A DNA stretch of 64,000 nucleotides from Halomonas cupida (lineage in GTDB: Bacteria > Pseudomonadota > Gammaproteobacteria > Pseudomonadales > Halomonadaceae): positions 693,281 to 757,280 of the forward strand of contig NZ_FRCA01000001.1 in assembly GCF_900142755.1 (NCBI RefSeq). The letters run 5' to 3'. Made by a program: the position numbers and the translations under genes. This document shows, one piece after another, positions 1-8,599 of the stretch. How positions within the stretch are numbered: position 1 is the first letter of the stretch; every line of letters begins with the position of its first letter. The notes below the pieces were generated by a model that did not search any database, was not told the DNA's origin, and saw only the letters and a list, made by a program, of their open reading frames with translations.

Positions 1-91
1 CGCCACACCAGCAGATCCGCGCATCTGTGCCAGTGTGGTGCGGACGACAATCAAATCGATCAGGATGAGCTATTTGATTGCCATGTTAATA
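1..91 (+). repeat. 173-bp multi-hairpin repeat, copy A (5' part outside window)
   Basis: This is the right-hand half of a repeat that occurs complete at 3702-3874, 21385-21557 and, inverted, 27706-27878. It contains the GTGTGGTGCG hairpin arm and the CAATCAAAT/ATTTGATTG hairpin, and it ends in CCATGTTAATA like the other copies. It lies upstream of the first TRAP operon, in the same orientation as copy B downstream of that operon. Confidence 0.93.
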
Positions 92-252
92 GCTCGGTAT
101 CACCGGCATTTCGTTCTCTCGGGCCTGGGTGCTGGCCCAGTTTTCATGACCGGGTTTTCATGACCCCGCTCGCCTCCTCGAATACCTTGCCTCGACGAAA
201 GTCTCGCGGTTTGTGCCTTGTCAGTATCCAGACCGCCAACTAGATTCCCTTG

Positions 253-280
253 TGATGGTATGACACGTATACAGTCATCA
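253..280. promoter_or_regulatory. Candidate GntR (NanR-like) operator
   Basis: An imperfect inverted repeat, TGATGGTAT...TATAC..TCATCA, lies about 130 bp upstream of the first TRAP gene. GGTATA-type half sites are known for NanR/UxuR-type FCD regulators, and a NanR-like gene lies at 5124-5843. The link is an inference. Confidence 0.3.
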
Positions 281-322
281 TGGTCGTTTCGGTAATCACC
301 CCGGCGGTAATACGGGAGCAGG

Positions 323-367
323 GTGCTTGTGTCAGGAGTGCTTGTGCCAGGAGTGTTTGTGTCAGGA
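323..367 (+). repeat. 15-bp tandem repeat x3 in the dctP leader
   Basis: Three near-identical copies of GTGCTTGTGTCAGGA lie at 323-337, 338-352 and 353-367. Each ends in a Shine-Dalgarno-like CAGGAG. The same CAGGAG recurs as the presumed real ribosome binding site just before the ATG at 412. Confidence 0.9.
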
Positions 368-411
368 GAACCCAGACCCGCGCCGCATATGACCTTCAGG
401 AGAACAACAAC

Positions 412-1410
412 ATGAGTACGTCCCCTCGACTCCTTTCCTCAGCCTTCACCCAGCGCTGCTTGATCGCTGCGCTGGCCAGTCTTGGACTCGCTGCTCCGGC
501 CGCCGCCGAGACACTCACTTTTGCTCACGTCTATGAGACTTCCGAGCCCTACCATCAATGGGCACTATGGGCGGCGGATGAGATCGAGACGCGTACCGAT
601 GGCCGCTATAGCATTGAGGTACATCCGGCGTCGTCACTGGGCAAGGAAGCGGACATCAACGAAGGACTCAGCCTCGGTACCGTGGACCTGATCTACACCG
701 GCAATCAGTTCGCCGGGCGTTCCTACGGCCCGATAGGCATTGCTGGTGCTCCCTATATGTTCCGTGATTTCGATCACTGGAAGGCTTATGCCGAAAGTGA
801 CCTGTTCGAGGAAATTGCCCAGGGCTACGAGGACGCTACCGGTAATGTGCCGCTGGCCATGAACTACTACGGACAGCGCCATGTCACCTCGAACGAGGCG
901 GTCAATACACCGGCCGATATGCAGGATCTGAAGATTCGTGTACCCAACGCGCCGATGTACATGATGTTCCCGGAAGCGGTCGACGCCAATCCTACGCCGA
1001 TTGCCTTCGCCGAGACCTACCTGGCCCTGCAGCAGGGCGTCGTCGATGCCCAGGAGAATCCATTGCCGACGATCAAGGCCAAGGCGTTCTACGAGGTCCA
1101 GGACTATATCAACCTCACCGGCCATATCACTGACTCGCTGATTACCATTGCCAGTGGTTCGTTGTGGAGCCGCCTGTCCGACGAGGACAAGCAGGTGTTC
1201 CGCGACGTCTATACCGAGGCCGGGGCCAACATCACCAGCGACATTCAACAGCAGGAGCAGGAGTTGGTGGCGTGGTTTGAGGAGCAGGGCGTTACCGTCA
1301 ATGAAGTGGATCCCGCTCCGTTCCGGGAAGCCGTGGTGCCATTCCACAATGGCGACGCCGCGACCTGGGATCAGGAAACCTACGATCGTGTGCAGGCGCT
1401 CGGCCAGTAA
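412..1410 (+). CDS. TRAP transporter solute-binding protein (DctP family)
   Basis: This is the periplasmic receptor of a tripartite ATP-independent (TRAP) transporter. It captures an organic acid and hands it to the DctQM membrane pair encoded next. The 332-residue protein starts at ATG 412, with TTCAGGAG 8 bases upstream. An upstream in-frame start at 280 would read through tandem repeats and was rejected. A Sec signal peptide ends near AAPAAAE (about residue 29). The family signature is visible as RVPNAPMY followed by GVVDAQENP, the region that carries the Arg binding the substrate carboxylate. The ligand cannot be read from sequence. The neighbouring Ldh2-type dehydrogenase suggests a hydroxy acid or sugar acid. 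Confidence 0.93.
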   Translation: MSTSPRLLSSAFTQRCLIAALASLGLAAPAAAETLTFAHVYETSEPYHQWALWAADEIETRTDGRYSIEVHPASSLGKEADINEGLSLGTVDLIYTGNQFAGRSYGPIGIAGAPYMFRDFDHWKAYAESDLFEEIAQGYEDATGNVPLAMNYYGQRHVTSNEAVNTPADMQDLKIRVPNAPMYMMFPEAVDANPTPIAFAETYLALQQGVVDAQENPLPTIKAKAFYEVQDYINLTGHITDSLITIASGSLWSRLSDEDKQVFRDVYTEAGANITSDIQQQEQELVAWFEEQGVTVNEVDPAPFREAVVPFHNGDAATWDQETYDRVQALGQ

Positions 1411-1518
1411 GTCGTCGCCCATCACCCCGGTTGCCGGCTCACAACGCGGTCGGCAGCCACTCCCTGAGGCTCCCGTGGATGTCATGTCAGCGGGTTGTTG
1501 ATCTGCGAGGAGGTGGCA

Positions 1519-2067
1519 ATGGACGACAGAGAGGTCGCCCGAGAGTCCACGGGTATCGTGTTGCCGGAGGATGATGATCGAATCCAACCCGGCGACTATG
1601 TGATCGAGGACTACGTCACACTGGTTGTGTTCTGGTTGCTTGCACTGGATGTCTTTCTGCAGTTCTTCAGCCGCTATGTGCTGGGTAACTCCATTGCCTG
1701 GACCGAGGAAATGGCCCGATACCTATTGATCGCGGTTGGCTTTCTCGGCGGAGCCATGGCAGCGCGCAAGGGCTCCCACATTGCCGTGGAATTCTTCTAC
1801 CGCTATCTGTCTGACCCGGTTGCCCGTGTGATGGCGGCAGTGGTCGATGTGATTCGCATTGGCTTTCTGGCGGTCATGGTGTGGATCACCTGGCAGTTGG
1901 CCCAGCGCACCAACTCGATGATGGTGTCGGTCGATCTACCCAAGAGCCTGATCTATTACGTGGTGATGGTGGGGTTTGTACTGATGTTGCTGCGTTCGCT
2001 GCAACTCGCCTGGCGTCATTATCGAGAAGGGCGCAGTGAACTGATGTTCCAGCAGGATGATGACTGA
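1519..2067 (+). CDS. TRAP transporter small permease (DctQ family)
   Basis: This is the four-helix small membrane subunit of the TRAP transporter, 182 residues long. ATG 1519 is preceded by a strong GAGGAGGTG site at about 1507-1515. A TTG start at 1495 is possible but unnecessary. Four hydrophobic segments are evident from about residue 30 to 165, and WTEEMARYLLI after the second helix is characteristic of DctQ. It follows dctP by 108 bp and overlaps dctM by 11 bp, so the three genes form an operon. Confidence 0.92.
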   Translation: MDDREVARESTGIVLPEDDDRIQPGDYVIEDYVTLVVFWLLALDVFLQFFSRYVLGNSIAWTEEMARYLLIAVGFLGGAMAARKGSHIAVEFFYRYLSDPVARVMAAVVDVIRIGFLAVMVWITWQLAQRTNSMMVSVDLPKSLIYYVVMVGFVLMLLRSLQLAWRHYREGRSELMFQQDDD

Positions 2068-3463
2068 GCCGGGGAACCCCGATATGAAGGAAATGATGAT
2101 CACCAACAGCCACGGGTCGCGCGTTGCACCCGTGATTGCCTTGCTGGCTCTGGTCGGCTGTGTGGCGCTGGCTGTCGCTGGCTACTATCTGTCACTGCTG
2201 TTCGTACTGTTGTTTACCCTGTTGCTGGTCGGTGTGCCGATTGCCATCAGCCTGGCCGGCTCCTGTCTGGTGTATGTCACCTTGACCGGCAGGGTGCCTG
2301 ATGTGGTGGTGGTGCATCGCATGATCAACGGCATCGACAGTTTCCCACTGCTGGCCATTCCGTTCTTCATCCTCGCCGGTAACCTGATGAACAACGGCGG
2401 CATCACCACACGAATTTTTGATTTCGCCAAGGCGCTGATGGGCTGGATGCGTGGCGGCCTGGGACATGTCAATGTGGGCGCGAGCATTGTGTTCTCCGGC
2501 ATGTCGGGCGCAGCGGTGGCCGACGCGGGAGGACTGGGAACCATCGAGATCAAGGCAATGCGCGATGCCGGCTATGATCAGGAGTTCTCGGTCGGCATCA
2601 CGGCGGCTTCCTCGACCATCGGCCCGATCATCCCGCCGAGTCTGCCGATGGTGATCTATGGCGTCATGGCATCGGTATCCGTGGGACAACTGTTCGTGGC
2701 TGGCCTCGTTCCCGGACTGCTGATGGGGTTGACGCTGATGGTGATGATCTTTCTGCTTGCACGCCGTCGCGGCTACCAGCGTGATGCCAGGTTCTCGATC
2801 AAGGCCATTGGAACGACCTTTTCGCGCGCTTTCCTATCGTTGCTGACCCCGGTGCTGATTGTCGGGGGCATTATCAGTGGCGCCTTTACCCCAACAGAGG
2901 CGGCGATTGCTGCGGTGGTCTATGCCCTGGTATTGGGTGGCCTCGTCTATCGGACCCTGACCTGGCGTCGGCTGCTCAAGGTCAGTATGGAGACCATCGA
3001 AACTACCGCCATCATCCTGTTCATCGTGGCGGGAGCCTCGATCTTTGCCTGGATCCTGACCAGCAACCAGGTGGCCCAGCATGTCATGGCACTGCTCGGG
3101 CCCTTCCAGGATAACCCGGTGGCGGTGCTGTTGATCATCAACCTGGTGTTGATCATCGTCGGCTGCTTCATGGAGACCATCGCTGCGATCACCATTCTGG
3201 TGCCGGTGCTATTGCCGGTGGCCGTGGCATCCGGTGTCGACCCGGTACATTTCGGGGTGATCATGGTGCTGAACCTGATGATCGGGCTGCTGACACCGCC
3301 AGTGGGCATGGTGCTCTATGTGCTGTCGCGAGTCTCCGGAATCTCCTTCGAGCACTGCATGCGCGGGACCTTCCCGTTCCTCATACCCCTGTTGATTGCC
3401 TTGATGCTGGTGACCTTTGTCCCTGCCATCTCGATGTGGCTGCCGACTCTGATATATCGATGA
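2057..3463 (+). CDS. TRAP transporter large permease (DctM family)
   Basis: This is the large transport subunit, an IT-superfamily protein using a Na+ or H+ gradient. It has about 12 hydrophobic segments and the family motifs NGIDSFPLLAIPFFILAGN, SGSA-like SGMSGAAVADAGG and GPIIPPSLPM. At 468 residues it is roughly 40 longer than usual, with an extra N-terminal helix. The ATG at 2057 overlaps dctQ. ATG 2084 and 2094 are alternatives and the exact start is uncertain. The stop codon is followed almost at once by a 7-bp tandem repeat. Confidence 0.92.
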   Translation: MMTEPGNPDMKEMMITNSHGSRVAPVIALLALVGCVALAVAGYYLSLLFVLLFTLLLVGVPIAISLAGSCLVYVTLTGRVPDVVVVHRMINGIDSFPLLAIPFFILAGNLMNNGGITTRIFDFAKALMGWMRGGLGHVNVGASIVFSGMSGAAVADAGGLGTIEIKAMRDAGYDQEFSVGITAASSTIGPIIPPSLPMVIYGVMASVSVGQLFVAGLVPGLLMGLTLMVMIFLLARRRGYQRDARFSIKAIGTTFSRAFLSLLTPVLIVGGIISGAFTPTEAAIAAVVYALVLGGLVYRTLTWRRLLKVSMETIETTAIILFIVAGASIFAWILTSNQVAQHVMALLGPFQDNPVAVLLIINLVLIIVGCFMETIAAITILVPVLLPVAVASGVDPVHFGVIMVLNLMIGLLTPPVGMVLYVLSRVSGISFEHCMRGTFPFLIPLLIALMLVTFVPAISMWLPTLIYR

Positions 3464-3464
3464 T

Positions 3465-3530
3465 GGGCTACGAGCCACGAGCCACGAGCCACGAGCCACG
3501 AGCCACGAGCCACGAGCCACGAGCCACGAG
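3465..3530 (+). repeat. Heptanucleotide tandem repeat (GAGCCAC)n after dctM
   Basis: One GGGCTAC unit and eight perfect GAGCCAC units run from 3465 to 3527, starting one base after the dctM stop codon (TGA 3461-3463). They fill the first 65 bases of a 430-bp non-coding gap. Confidence 0.95.
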
Positions 3531-3540
3531 CTGGCCCCTA

Positions 3541-3637
3541 TTCGTTCCTGGCGAACGGGGGCACTTCCCACGTCCATGTGGGTTGGCTATTCGTGTTCCC
3601 GACACGAACACGCACTTCCCACGTCCATGTGGGTTGC
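3541..3637 (+). repeat. REP-like paired hairpins
   Basis: Two direct copies of CACTTCCCACGTCCATGTGG (stem CCCAC/GTGGG) are separated by a TCGTGTTCCCGACACGA hairpin and preceded by a TTCG..CGAA hairpin. The same arrangement recurs at 46472-46550 and, degenerate and inverted, at 28531-28580. Confidence 0.9.
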
Positions 3638-3701
3638 GTGCAGCGAGGGGATGATAGGAAAAGCGATGGACAACACCGCCTGTTCGAGGCCGGTCATTCG
3701 A

Positions 3702-3874
3702 TATTAACCCGGCATGCTTTCATGTCGGGTTAATGGCGGCACAGGGACGTGCCGCCGTCGGCCATCAGGCCGACGCGAGACCGCACCACACCAGCAGATC
3801 CGCGCATCTGCGCCAGTGTGGTGCGGACGACAATCAAATCGATCAGGAGGAGCTATTTGATTGTCATGTCAATA
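3702..3874 (+). repeat. 173-bp multi-hairpin repeat, copy B
   Basis: This complete copy begins TATTAACCCGGCAT and ends CATGTCAATA. It holds five consecutive inverted repeats: AACCCG..CGGGTT, GGCGGCAC..GTGCCGCC, CGTCGGCC..GGCCGACG, CGCACCACAC..GTGTGGTGCG with an inner CAGAT..ATCTG, and CAATCAAAT..ATTTGATTG. It ends 20 bp before the start of the next gene. Confidence 0.95.
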
Positions 3875-3893
3875 AGAGAGGAAGGGATTGACC

Positions 3894-4970
3894 ATGCACA
3901 GGGACGACATCTGTTGTCGGGTTGACGAGGCGGATCTGAGGCGCTTTATCGGCCAGAGCCTGGCCCGCTGTGGCGCCGATACGCCGACCAGCGACGCGGT
4001 GGTCAGGGCGCTGGTGACGGCATCATTGATGGGGGTCGATAGCCACGGACTGCGCCTTCTGCCGCACTACATCAAGGAACTGCAGGGAGGGCGCGTGTGT
4101 GGCGCTCCCCAGTTGCGGATGGAGCAACGCCTGCCTGCGGTGGCGGTGCTTGATGCCGGGCATGGTCTGGGACATCTGGCTGGCTATCGTGCCGTCGAGA
4201 AGGCCGTGGAAATGGCACGTCAGGTGGGTGTCGGGGCGGTCTCGGTAGGTAACTCCTCGCATTTCGGGGCTGCGGGCTGTTACGCGATGACTGCAGCGGA
4301 GCAGGGCATGCTGGGCTTGGCCCTGTGCAACTCCGACCCCTTCGTGTTGCTGCATGGTAGTCGTCAGGCCTTCCATGGCACCAACCCGATAGCCTTCGCC
4401 GCTCCGGTCGACGGGGAGGATCCCTGGTTGCTCGATATGGCTACCAGCGCCGTTCCCTGGAATCGTGTGCAGCAGTATTCTGCCATCGGTCGTGAACTGC
4501 CTGCTGATATTGCCGCCACTGAGGATGGTATCACCACCACCCATGCGGCTGACGTCAGGGCACTGCTGCCGCTCGGAGGTGCCGGTTTTGGCTTCAAGGG
4601 CGCGGGGTTGGCCGGCATGGTCGAGATCCTCTGCTCGACTCTGGCCAACATGATGCATGGTTTCCATCTGTTGCCCATGACCGGCCCCGATATGTCGACC
4701 CCGCGTGGGGTGGGGCATTTCTTTCTGGTGATGAATCCAGAAGCCTTCATCGAGCGAGATACCTTCCAACAGCGCATCAAAGCCTATCGAGACGATCTAC
4801 GTGCCATGCGCGGCGTCGATGATCGGCCAGTAATGGCGCCGGGGGACCGTGAGTGGCAGTGCCGTGAACAGCGCCGGCGCAAGGGCATACCGCTGGATCA
4901 TGCTCAGCGTGATGCCTACCGTGAACTGTCCCTCCAACTCGATATCCCGTCACTCGCTGAGCATGCCTGA
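3894..4970 (+). CDS. Ldh2/malate dehydrogenase family NAD(P)-dependent oxidoreductase
   Basis: This 358-residue cytosolic enzyme belongs to the LDH2/MDH2 fold family, which includes YlbC, ComC sulfolactate dehydrogenase and ureidoglycolate dehydrogenase. The family oxidises or reduces 2-hydroxy and 2-keto acids with NAD(P). Motifs seen are MGVDSHGLRLLPHYI near the N-terminus, the catalytic-His region GNSSHFGAAGCY, and GTNPIAFAAP. ATG 3894 is preceded by AGGAAGGG; a TTG at 3888 is less likely. Its place between the TRAP operon and the NanR-like regulator suggests that it acts first on the imported acid. The exact substrate is unknown. Confidence 0.88.
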   Translation: MHRDDICCRVDEADLRRFIGQSLARCGADTPTSDAVVRALVTASLMGVDSHGLRLLPHYIKELQGGRVCGAPQLRMEQRLPAVAVLDAGHGLGHLAGYRAVEKAVEMARQVGVGAVSVGNSSHFGAAGCYAMTAAEQGMLGLALCNSDPFVLLHGSRQAFHGTNPIAFAAPVDGEDPWLLDMATSAVPWNRVQQYSAIGRELPADIAATEDGITTTHAADVRALLPLGGAGFGFKGAGLAGMVEILCSTLANMMHGFHLLPMTGPDMSTPRGVGHFFLVMNPEAFIERDTFQQRIKAYRDDLRAMRGVDDRPVMAPGDREWQCREQRRRKGIPLDHAQRDAYRELSLQLDIPSLAEHA

Positions 4971-5123
4971 GCCCTGGTCTCGATCCTGTGCCGCTTCGTG
5001 GCTCAAGGCTGTGAGACAGGCAGTACAGCGGTCTCCGTGTGCAGTACCATATGGCATTCGACCCGAAGGTAAGGGGAGTTGGATGAGAGGTGAGGGGAAC
5101 GGGATGAAAGGAGAATCGCGTCG

Positions 5124-5843
5124 ATGAGCAGATATCGGGTAGAGCGCAAGACACTCTCCGAACAGGTGGCCGAGCAACTGGAAGCGGAAATTCTGGAAGG
5201 ACGGCTCAGTGAAGACGACCAACTGCCGTCAGAGCGGGAATTGATGGAGCAATTCGGTGTGGGTCGCCCGGCGGTGCGGGAAGCGCTGTTCTACCTGCAG
5301 AAGCTCGGTCTGATCGCCATCAACAGTGGTACTCGTGCGCGGGTGATTCGTCCTACGGCGGACGCCGTGATGGCCAGACTGTCGGGGGTTACCCGTCAAC
5401 TGCTCTCGCAGCCGCGGGGACAGCAGTATTTCCAGGAAGCCCGTGCGCTGTTCGAGGTATCTCTGGCGCGTCATGCTGCTTCCCATGCCACGGATGAAGA
5501 TATTGCCCGATTGCGTGCCGCGCTGGAGCATCAGCGCTCGGTGATCGGTGATGAGGCGGCCTTCAAGCGCGCCGACAACGACTTCCATGGTGTGCTCGCC
5601 GCCATTGGCTGCAACCCCATCTATGATGCTATCCACCAGGCGCTGTCGGAATGGCTCGACGATCGCCGGGCGCAGGCATTGCAGCAGGAAGGGGAAGACC
5701 AGGCGGCACTTGAGGCCCACACCGAGATAGTCGAGGCCATTGCCTCACGCCATCCGGACGATGCCGAAGCGGCCATGCGCCGCCACCTGGATCGGCACTA
5801 CGGCACCTACATGCAGTTGAAGCAGCGACTCGGCAAGCATTGA
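5124..5843 (+). CDS. GntR-family regulator, FCD/NanR-like
   Basis: This 239-residue repressor-type regulator has an N-terminal winged helix (about residues 8-76, with LPSERELMEQFGVGRPAVREA) and a C-terminal all-helical FCD effector domain. The FCD domain keeps the metal-coordinating pattern D(N)DFH and the later His residues. The layout and many residues resemble NanR. AAGGAG lies about 10 bases upstream of ATG 5124. It probably controls the adjacent dehydrogenase and TRAP genes in response to their substrate. This is inferred from position only. Confidence 0.88.
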   Translation: MSRYRVERKTLSEQVAEQLEAEILEGRLSEDDQLPSERELMEQFGVGRPAVREALFYLQKLGLIAINSGTRARVIRPTADAVMARLSGVTRQLLSQPRGQQYFQEARALFEVSLARHAASHATDEDIARLRAALEHQRSVIGDEAAFKRADNDFHGVLAAIGCNPIYDAIHQALSEWLDDRRAQALQQEGEDQAALEAHTEIVEAIASRHPDDAEAAMRRHLDRHYGTYMQLKQRLGKH

Positions 5844-5868
5844 TGGTTGGCAAGCGCTGATGGGAGTG

Positions 5869-5905
5869 TGCAGTTCGGCACTGGGTCCCTCGATACCGAA
5901 CTGCA
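5869..5905. terminator. Intergenic hairpin between convergent genes
   Basis: A perfect 10-bp stem, TGCAGTTCGG/CCGAACTGCA, with a 17-base loop sits between the GntR gene and the convergent UxaA-like gene. There is no U-tract, so it may block read-through or stabilise the 3' ends rather than act as a classic terminator. Confidence 0.5.
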
Positions 5906-5915
5906 TGATGGCGGG

Positions 5916-7568
5916 CTAGAGCGATACGCCGCGCTTCCAGGGGATAAAGTCGTGCTGGGCCAGCGACACGGCTCTGGTGGTGTAGCGACCGGAGGCTGCG
6001 TCCAGACACTGCTGCAGCAGCTTGTCGGCGAGTTCGTCGATGCTCGCCTCCCCACGGATCACCTCACCGGTATCGAAATCGATGATATCAGCCATGCGGC
6101 GGGCCAGGTCCGAGTTGCTCGAGACCTTGAGTACGGGCACCACAGGGTTGCCAGTCGGGGTACCGAGCCCTGTGGTGAAAATCACCAGGTTGGCCCCGGA
6201 CCCCGCTAGCGCCGTGGTCGACTCGACGTCACTGCCGGGCGTGCACAACAGGCTCAGCCCCGGACGTGTGGCGGGCTCGGTGTAGTCGAGCACTTCGACC
6301 ACCGGGCTTCCCCCTCCCTTGCGGGCCGCACCGGCGGACTTCATGGCATCGGTGATCAGTCCATCACGGACATTGCCTGGAGAAGGGTTCATGGAGAAGT
6401 CGGCACCGACTGCTGCTGCGTGCCGCTGGTAGGCTTCCATCAGGTCGGCGAAGCGCTGCGCGGTGGCGTCGTCCACACAGCGTGCTCGCAGTTCATGCTC
6501 GACGCCACAGAGCTCCGGAAACTCGCTGAGTATGCCGCTGCCGCCCAGTGCCACCAGTCGGTCGATGGTGGCGCCGACCACCGGATTGGCCGAGAGTCCC
6601 GAAAAGCCATCCGACCCGCCGCATTCCACACCGATCCGCAGCTTTGACAGCGGAGCCGGGCGTCGCTCGACCTTATTGGCTTCGTGTAGGCCATCGAAAA
6701 TGGTCGTCAGCGCTTCGCGAATAAGGGCGTCCTCGCTGGCACTGGCCTGTTGCTCGAGATAGTGCACCGGGCGCAGTCCCTCAGGATCACGTTCCTTCAT
6801 TGCCTGCTTGAGCATGGCGATCTGTGCCTTCTGGCACCCGAGGCTCAGAACCGTGGCACCGGCCACATTGGGATGAGTGATGTAACCGGCCAGCAGGCGG
6901 CATAGTGCCAGTGCATCATCATCGGTGGTGCCGCACCCCTGGTGATGGGTCAGGAAGCGCACGCCATCGACATTGGCAAAGGGTGAACTCAGCGGAGGGG
7001 AACCCTCATCGCCACTCTCACCGCGCAGCATGGCCCTGGCCATGCGCTTGTAGTCGCGATAGGGGTCATCGCCCAGGGCCTCGGCCACGCTCTGCCGCAA
7101 TACTTCGATATTACGGTTCTCGCAGAACACCAGCGGCACCACCAGCCAGATATTGGCGGTACCCACCTGGCCGTCCGGCCGATGAAACCCGTCGAAAGTA
7201 GCGTCGGCAAAGCTACTGATATCGGGTGCCAGCCAGTGTTCTCGACGAACCACGTCTCCGCTGGAATCGGTGGAATGGGCCAGATTGTCGGTACGGATGG
7301 CACCGCCCGCGGAAATCGCCCGGGTGGCGCGTCCCACGGTAACGCCATACATGGTGACGGTATCGCCGACTTGCAGGTCGCACAGCGCAAACTTGTGCTT
7401 CTGGCGAATCGGTTCCACCAGACGAACGCTGGTATCGCCATCCTCGATCAGCGTGCCGGCGGCGAGGTCACGTAGCGCTACGCGAACATTGTCGCTGGCG
7501 TGCACCAGCAGACTGGGCCGCCCAACGGTATCGGTGGCCAGTGGTGGGGTAGTGGTTGCCACGGTCAT
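5916..7568 (-). CDS. UxaA-family sugar-acid dehydratase (altronate/galactarate dehydratase-like)
   Basis: This is the last gene of the nine-gene sugar-acid operon, 550 residues long. The family removes water from aldonates or aldarates (D-altronate, galactarate) in the cytosol, using iron. An N-terminal SAF domain (about residues 15-105) precedes the GD_AH catalytic region with HHQGCG and ECGGSDGFSGLSANP. ATG 7568 has a near-perfect AGGAGG site 3 bases upstream. The AUG at 7679 used by a longer reading was rejected for lack of such a site. Its substrate is probably another sugar acid taken up by the same transporter, since the operon already has a fuconate dehydratase. Confidence 0.87.
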   Translation of the reverse strand: MTVATTTPPLATDTVGRPSLLVHASDNVRVALRDLAAGTLIEDGDTSVRLVEPIRQKHKFALCDLQVGDTVTMYGVTVGRATRAISAGGAIRTDNLAHSTDSSGDVVRREHWLAPDISSFADATFDGFHRPDGQVGTANIWLVVPLVFCENRNIEVLRQSVAEALGDDPYRDYKRMARAMLRGESGDEGSPPLSSPFANVDGVRFLTHHQGCGTTDDDALALCRLLAGYITHPNVAGATVLSLGCQKAQIAMLKQAMKERDPEGLRPVHYLEQQASASEDALIREALTTIFDGLHEANKVERRPAPLSKLRIGVECGGSDGFSGLSANPVVGATIDRLVALGGSGILSEFPELCGVEHELRARCVDDATAQRFADLMEAYQRHAAAVGADFSMNPSPGNVRDGLITDAMKSAGAARKGGGSPVVEVLDYTEPATRPGLSLLCTPGSDVESTTALAGSGANLVIFTTGLGTPTGNPVVPVLKVSSNSDLARRMADIIDFDTGEVIRGEASIDELADKLLQQCLDAASGRYTTRAVSLAQHDFIPWKRGVSL

Positions 7569-7695
7569 GGCCTCCTCAATCAATCTGTTGTTCTTGAGCG
7601 GTCGATGTTCTCGACCGCGGGTAATTTGAATGATGGTCGCTGGGCCATGGTCGGCTGTTGTGCCCATGTTGAAGCACATGGCTCAAGCGTGTGGT

Positions 7696-8547
7696 TCAGG
7701 CGTCGGATTCGGCAAAGACCTGTTGGGTCTGAGTGCCGAGCCCCTCGATGCTCAACTGCATGGTCTGGCCAGCGCGCAGATAGACTGGCGGCTTCTGTCC
7801 CAGGCCGACCCCCGGAGGCGTACCGGTGGAGATGATGTCGCCGGGTTGCAGGCTCATGAAGCGGCTGAGATAGCTGATCAGGAAAGGCACCTGATAGACC
7901 ATGGTGCGGGTGGAACCATCCTGATAGCGCTTGCCGTCCACATCCAGCCACATACCGAGGTTCTGCGGGTCGCCAATCTCGTCGGGGGTCACCAGCCAGG
8001 GGCCGATGGGGCCAAAGGTATCGCAGCCCTTGCCCTTATCCCAGGTGCCGCTGCGTTCCAGTTGGAACTCCCGCTCGGAGATGTCATTGACCACGCAGTA
8101 GCCGGCCACGTGCTCGAGGGCGTCGGCTTCATCGATATAGCGGCCTGCCTTGCCGATGACCACGCCGAGTTCGACTTCCCAGTCGGTCTTGCTGGAGCCG
8201 CGGGGAATCACGACATTGTCGTTGGGGCCACAGATGGCGCTGGTCCACTTGTTGAAGACGACCGGCTCAGGAGGGACCTCAGAACCGCTTTCCGCTGCAT
8301 GGTCGGCGTAGTTCAGACCGATGCAGATGAACTTGCCGACCCGTCCAACACAGGGGCCGATGCGAGTTGAATCGCTGATCTTCGGGAGGCGCGATAGATC
8401 CAGACCGGTGAGATGCTTGCGGCTCGCCGCGGACAGGTGATCGCCGGCAATGTCATCGATGACTCCGGAAAGGTCGCGAATGACGCCATCGGCATCGAGA
8501 ATGGCCGGGGTTTCCTCGCCGGGGAGGCCAACACGCAATAGTTTCAT
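7696..8547 (-). CDS. Fumarylacetoacetate hydrolase-family protein, 2,4-diketo-3-deoxy-L-fuconate hydrolase type
   Basis: This 283-residue metal-dependent hydrolase probably cleaves the C-C bond of 2,4-diketo-3-deoxy-L-fuconate or rhamnonate, giving pyruvate plus lactate. An N-terminal lid region is followed by the FAH fold with GLNYADHAAESGS, the acidic metal ligands in DWEVELGVVIG, and GDIISTGTPPGVG near the C-terminus. It lies 52 bp downstream of the SDR gene, the expected order of the pathway. ATG 8547 is preceded by AAGGA. Ureidoglycolate lyase is the usual mis-annotation of this subgroup. Confidence 0.88.
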   Translation of the reverse strand: MKLLRVGLPGEETPAILDADGVIRDLSGVIDDIAGDHLSAASRKHLTGLDLSRLPKISDSTRIGPCVGRVGKFICIGLNYADHAAESGSEVPPEPVVFNKWTSAICGPNDNVVIPRGSSKTDWEVELGVVIGKAGRYIDEADALEHVAGYCVVNDISEREFQLERSGTWDKGKGCDTFGPIGPWLVTPDEIGDPQNLGMWLDVDGKRYQDGSTRTMVYQVPFLISYLSRFMSLQPGDIISTGTPPGVGLGQKPPVYLRAGQTMQLSIEGLGTQTQQVFAESDA

Positions 8548-8599
8548 GGTGAATCCTTGTCCTTGTGCTTGTGTTTATGAAAGCCGGGAGAGGGAGGCA

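Noticed and set aside
3465-3530. CRISPR array
   Set aside because: Units are 7 bp with no spacers, and no cas genes are present.
3436-3654. Open frame across the GAGCCAC repeat encoding a 7-residue repeat protein
   Set aside because: It is a product of the tandem DNA repeat and the REP element, has no start signal, and overlaps the end of dctM.
1-3874. Composite transposon carrying the TRAP operon
   Set aside because: The bracketing repeats carry no transposase, and no target duplication is seen around the whole unit. Only the repeat arrangement itself is reported.
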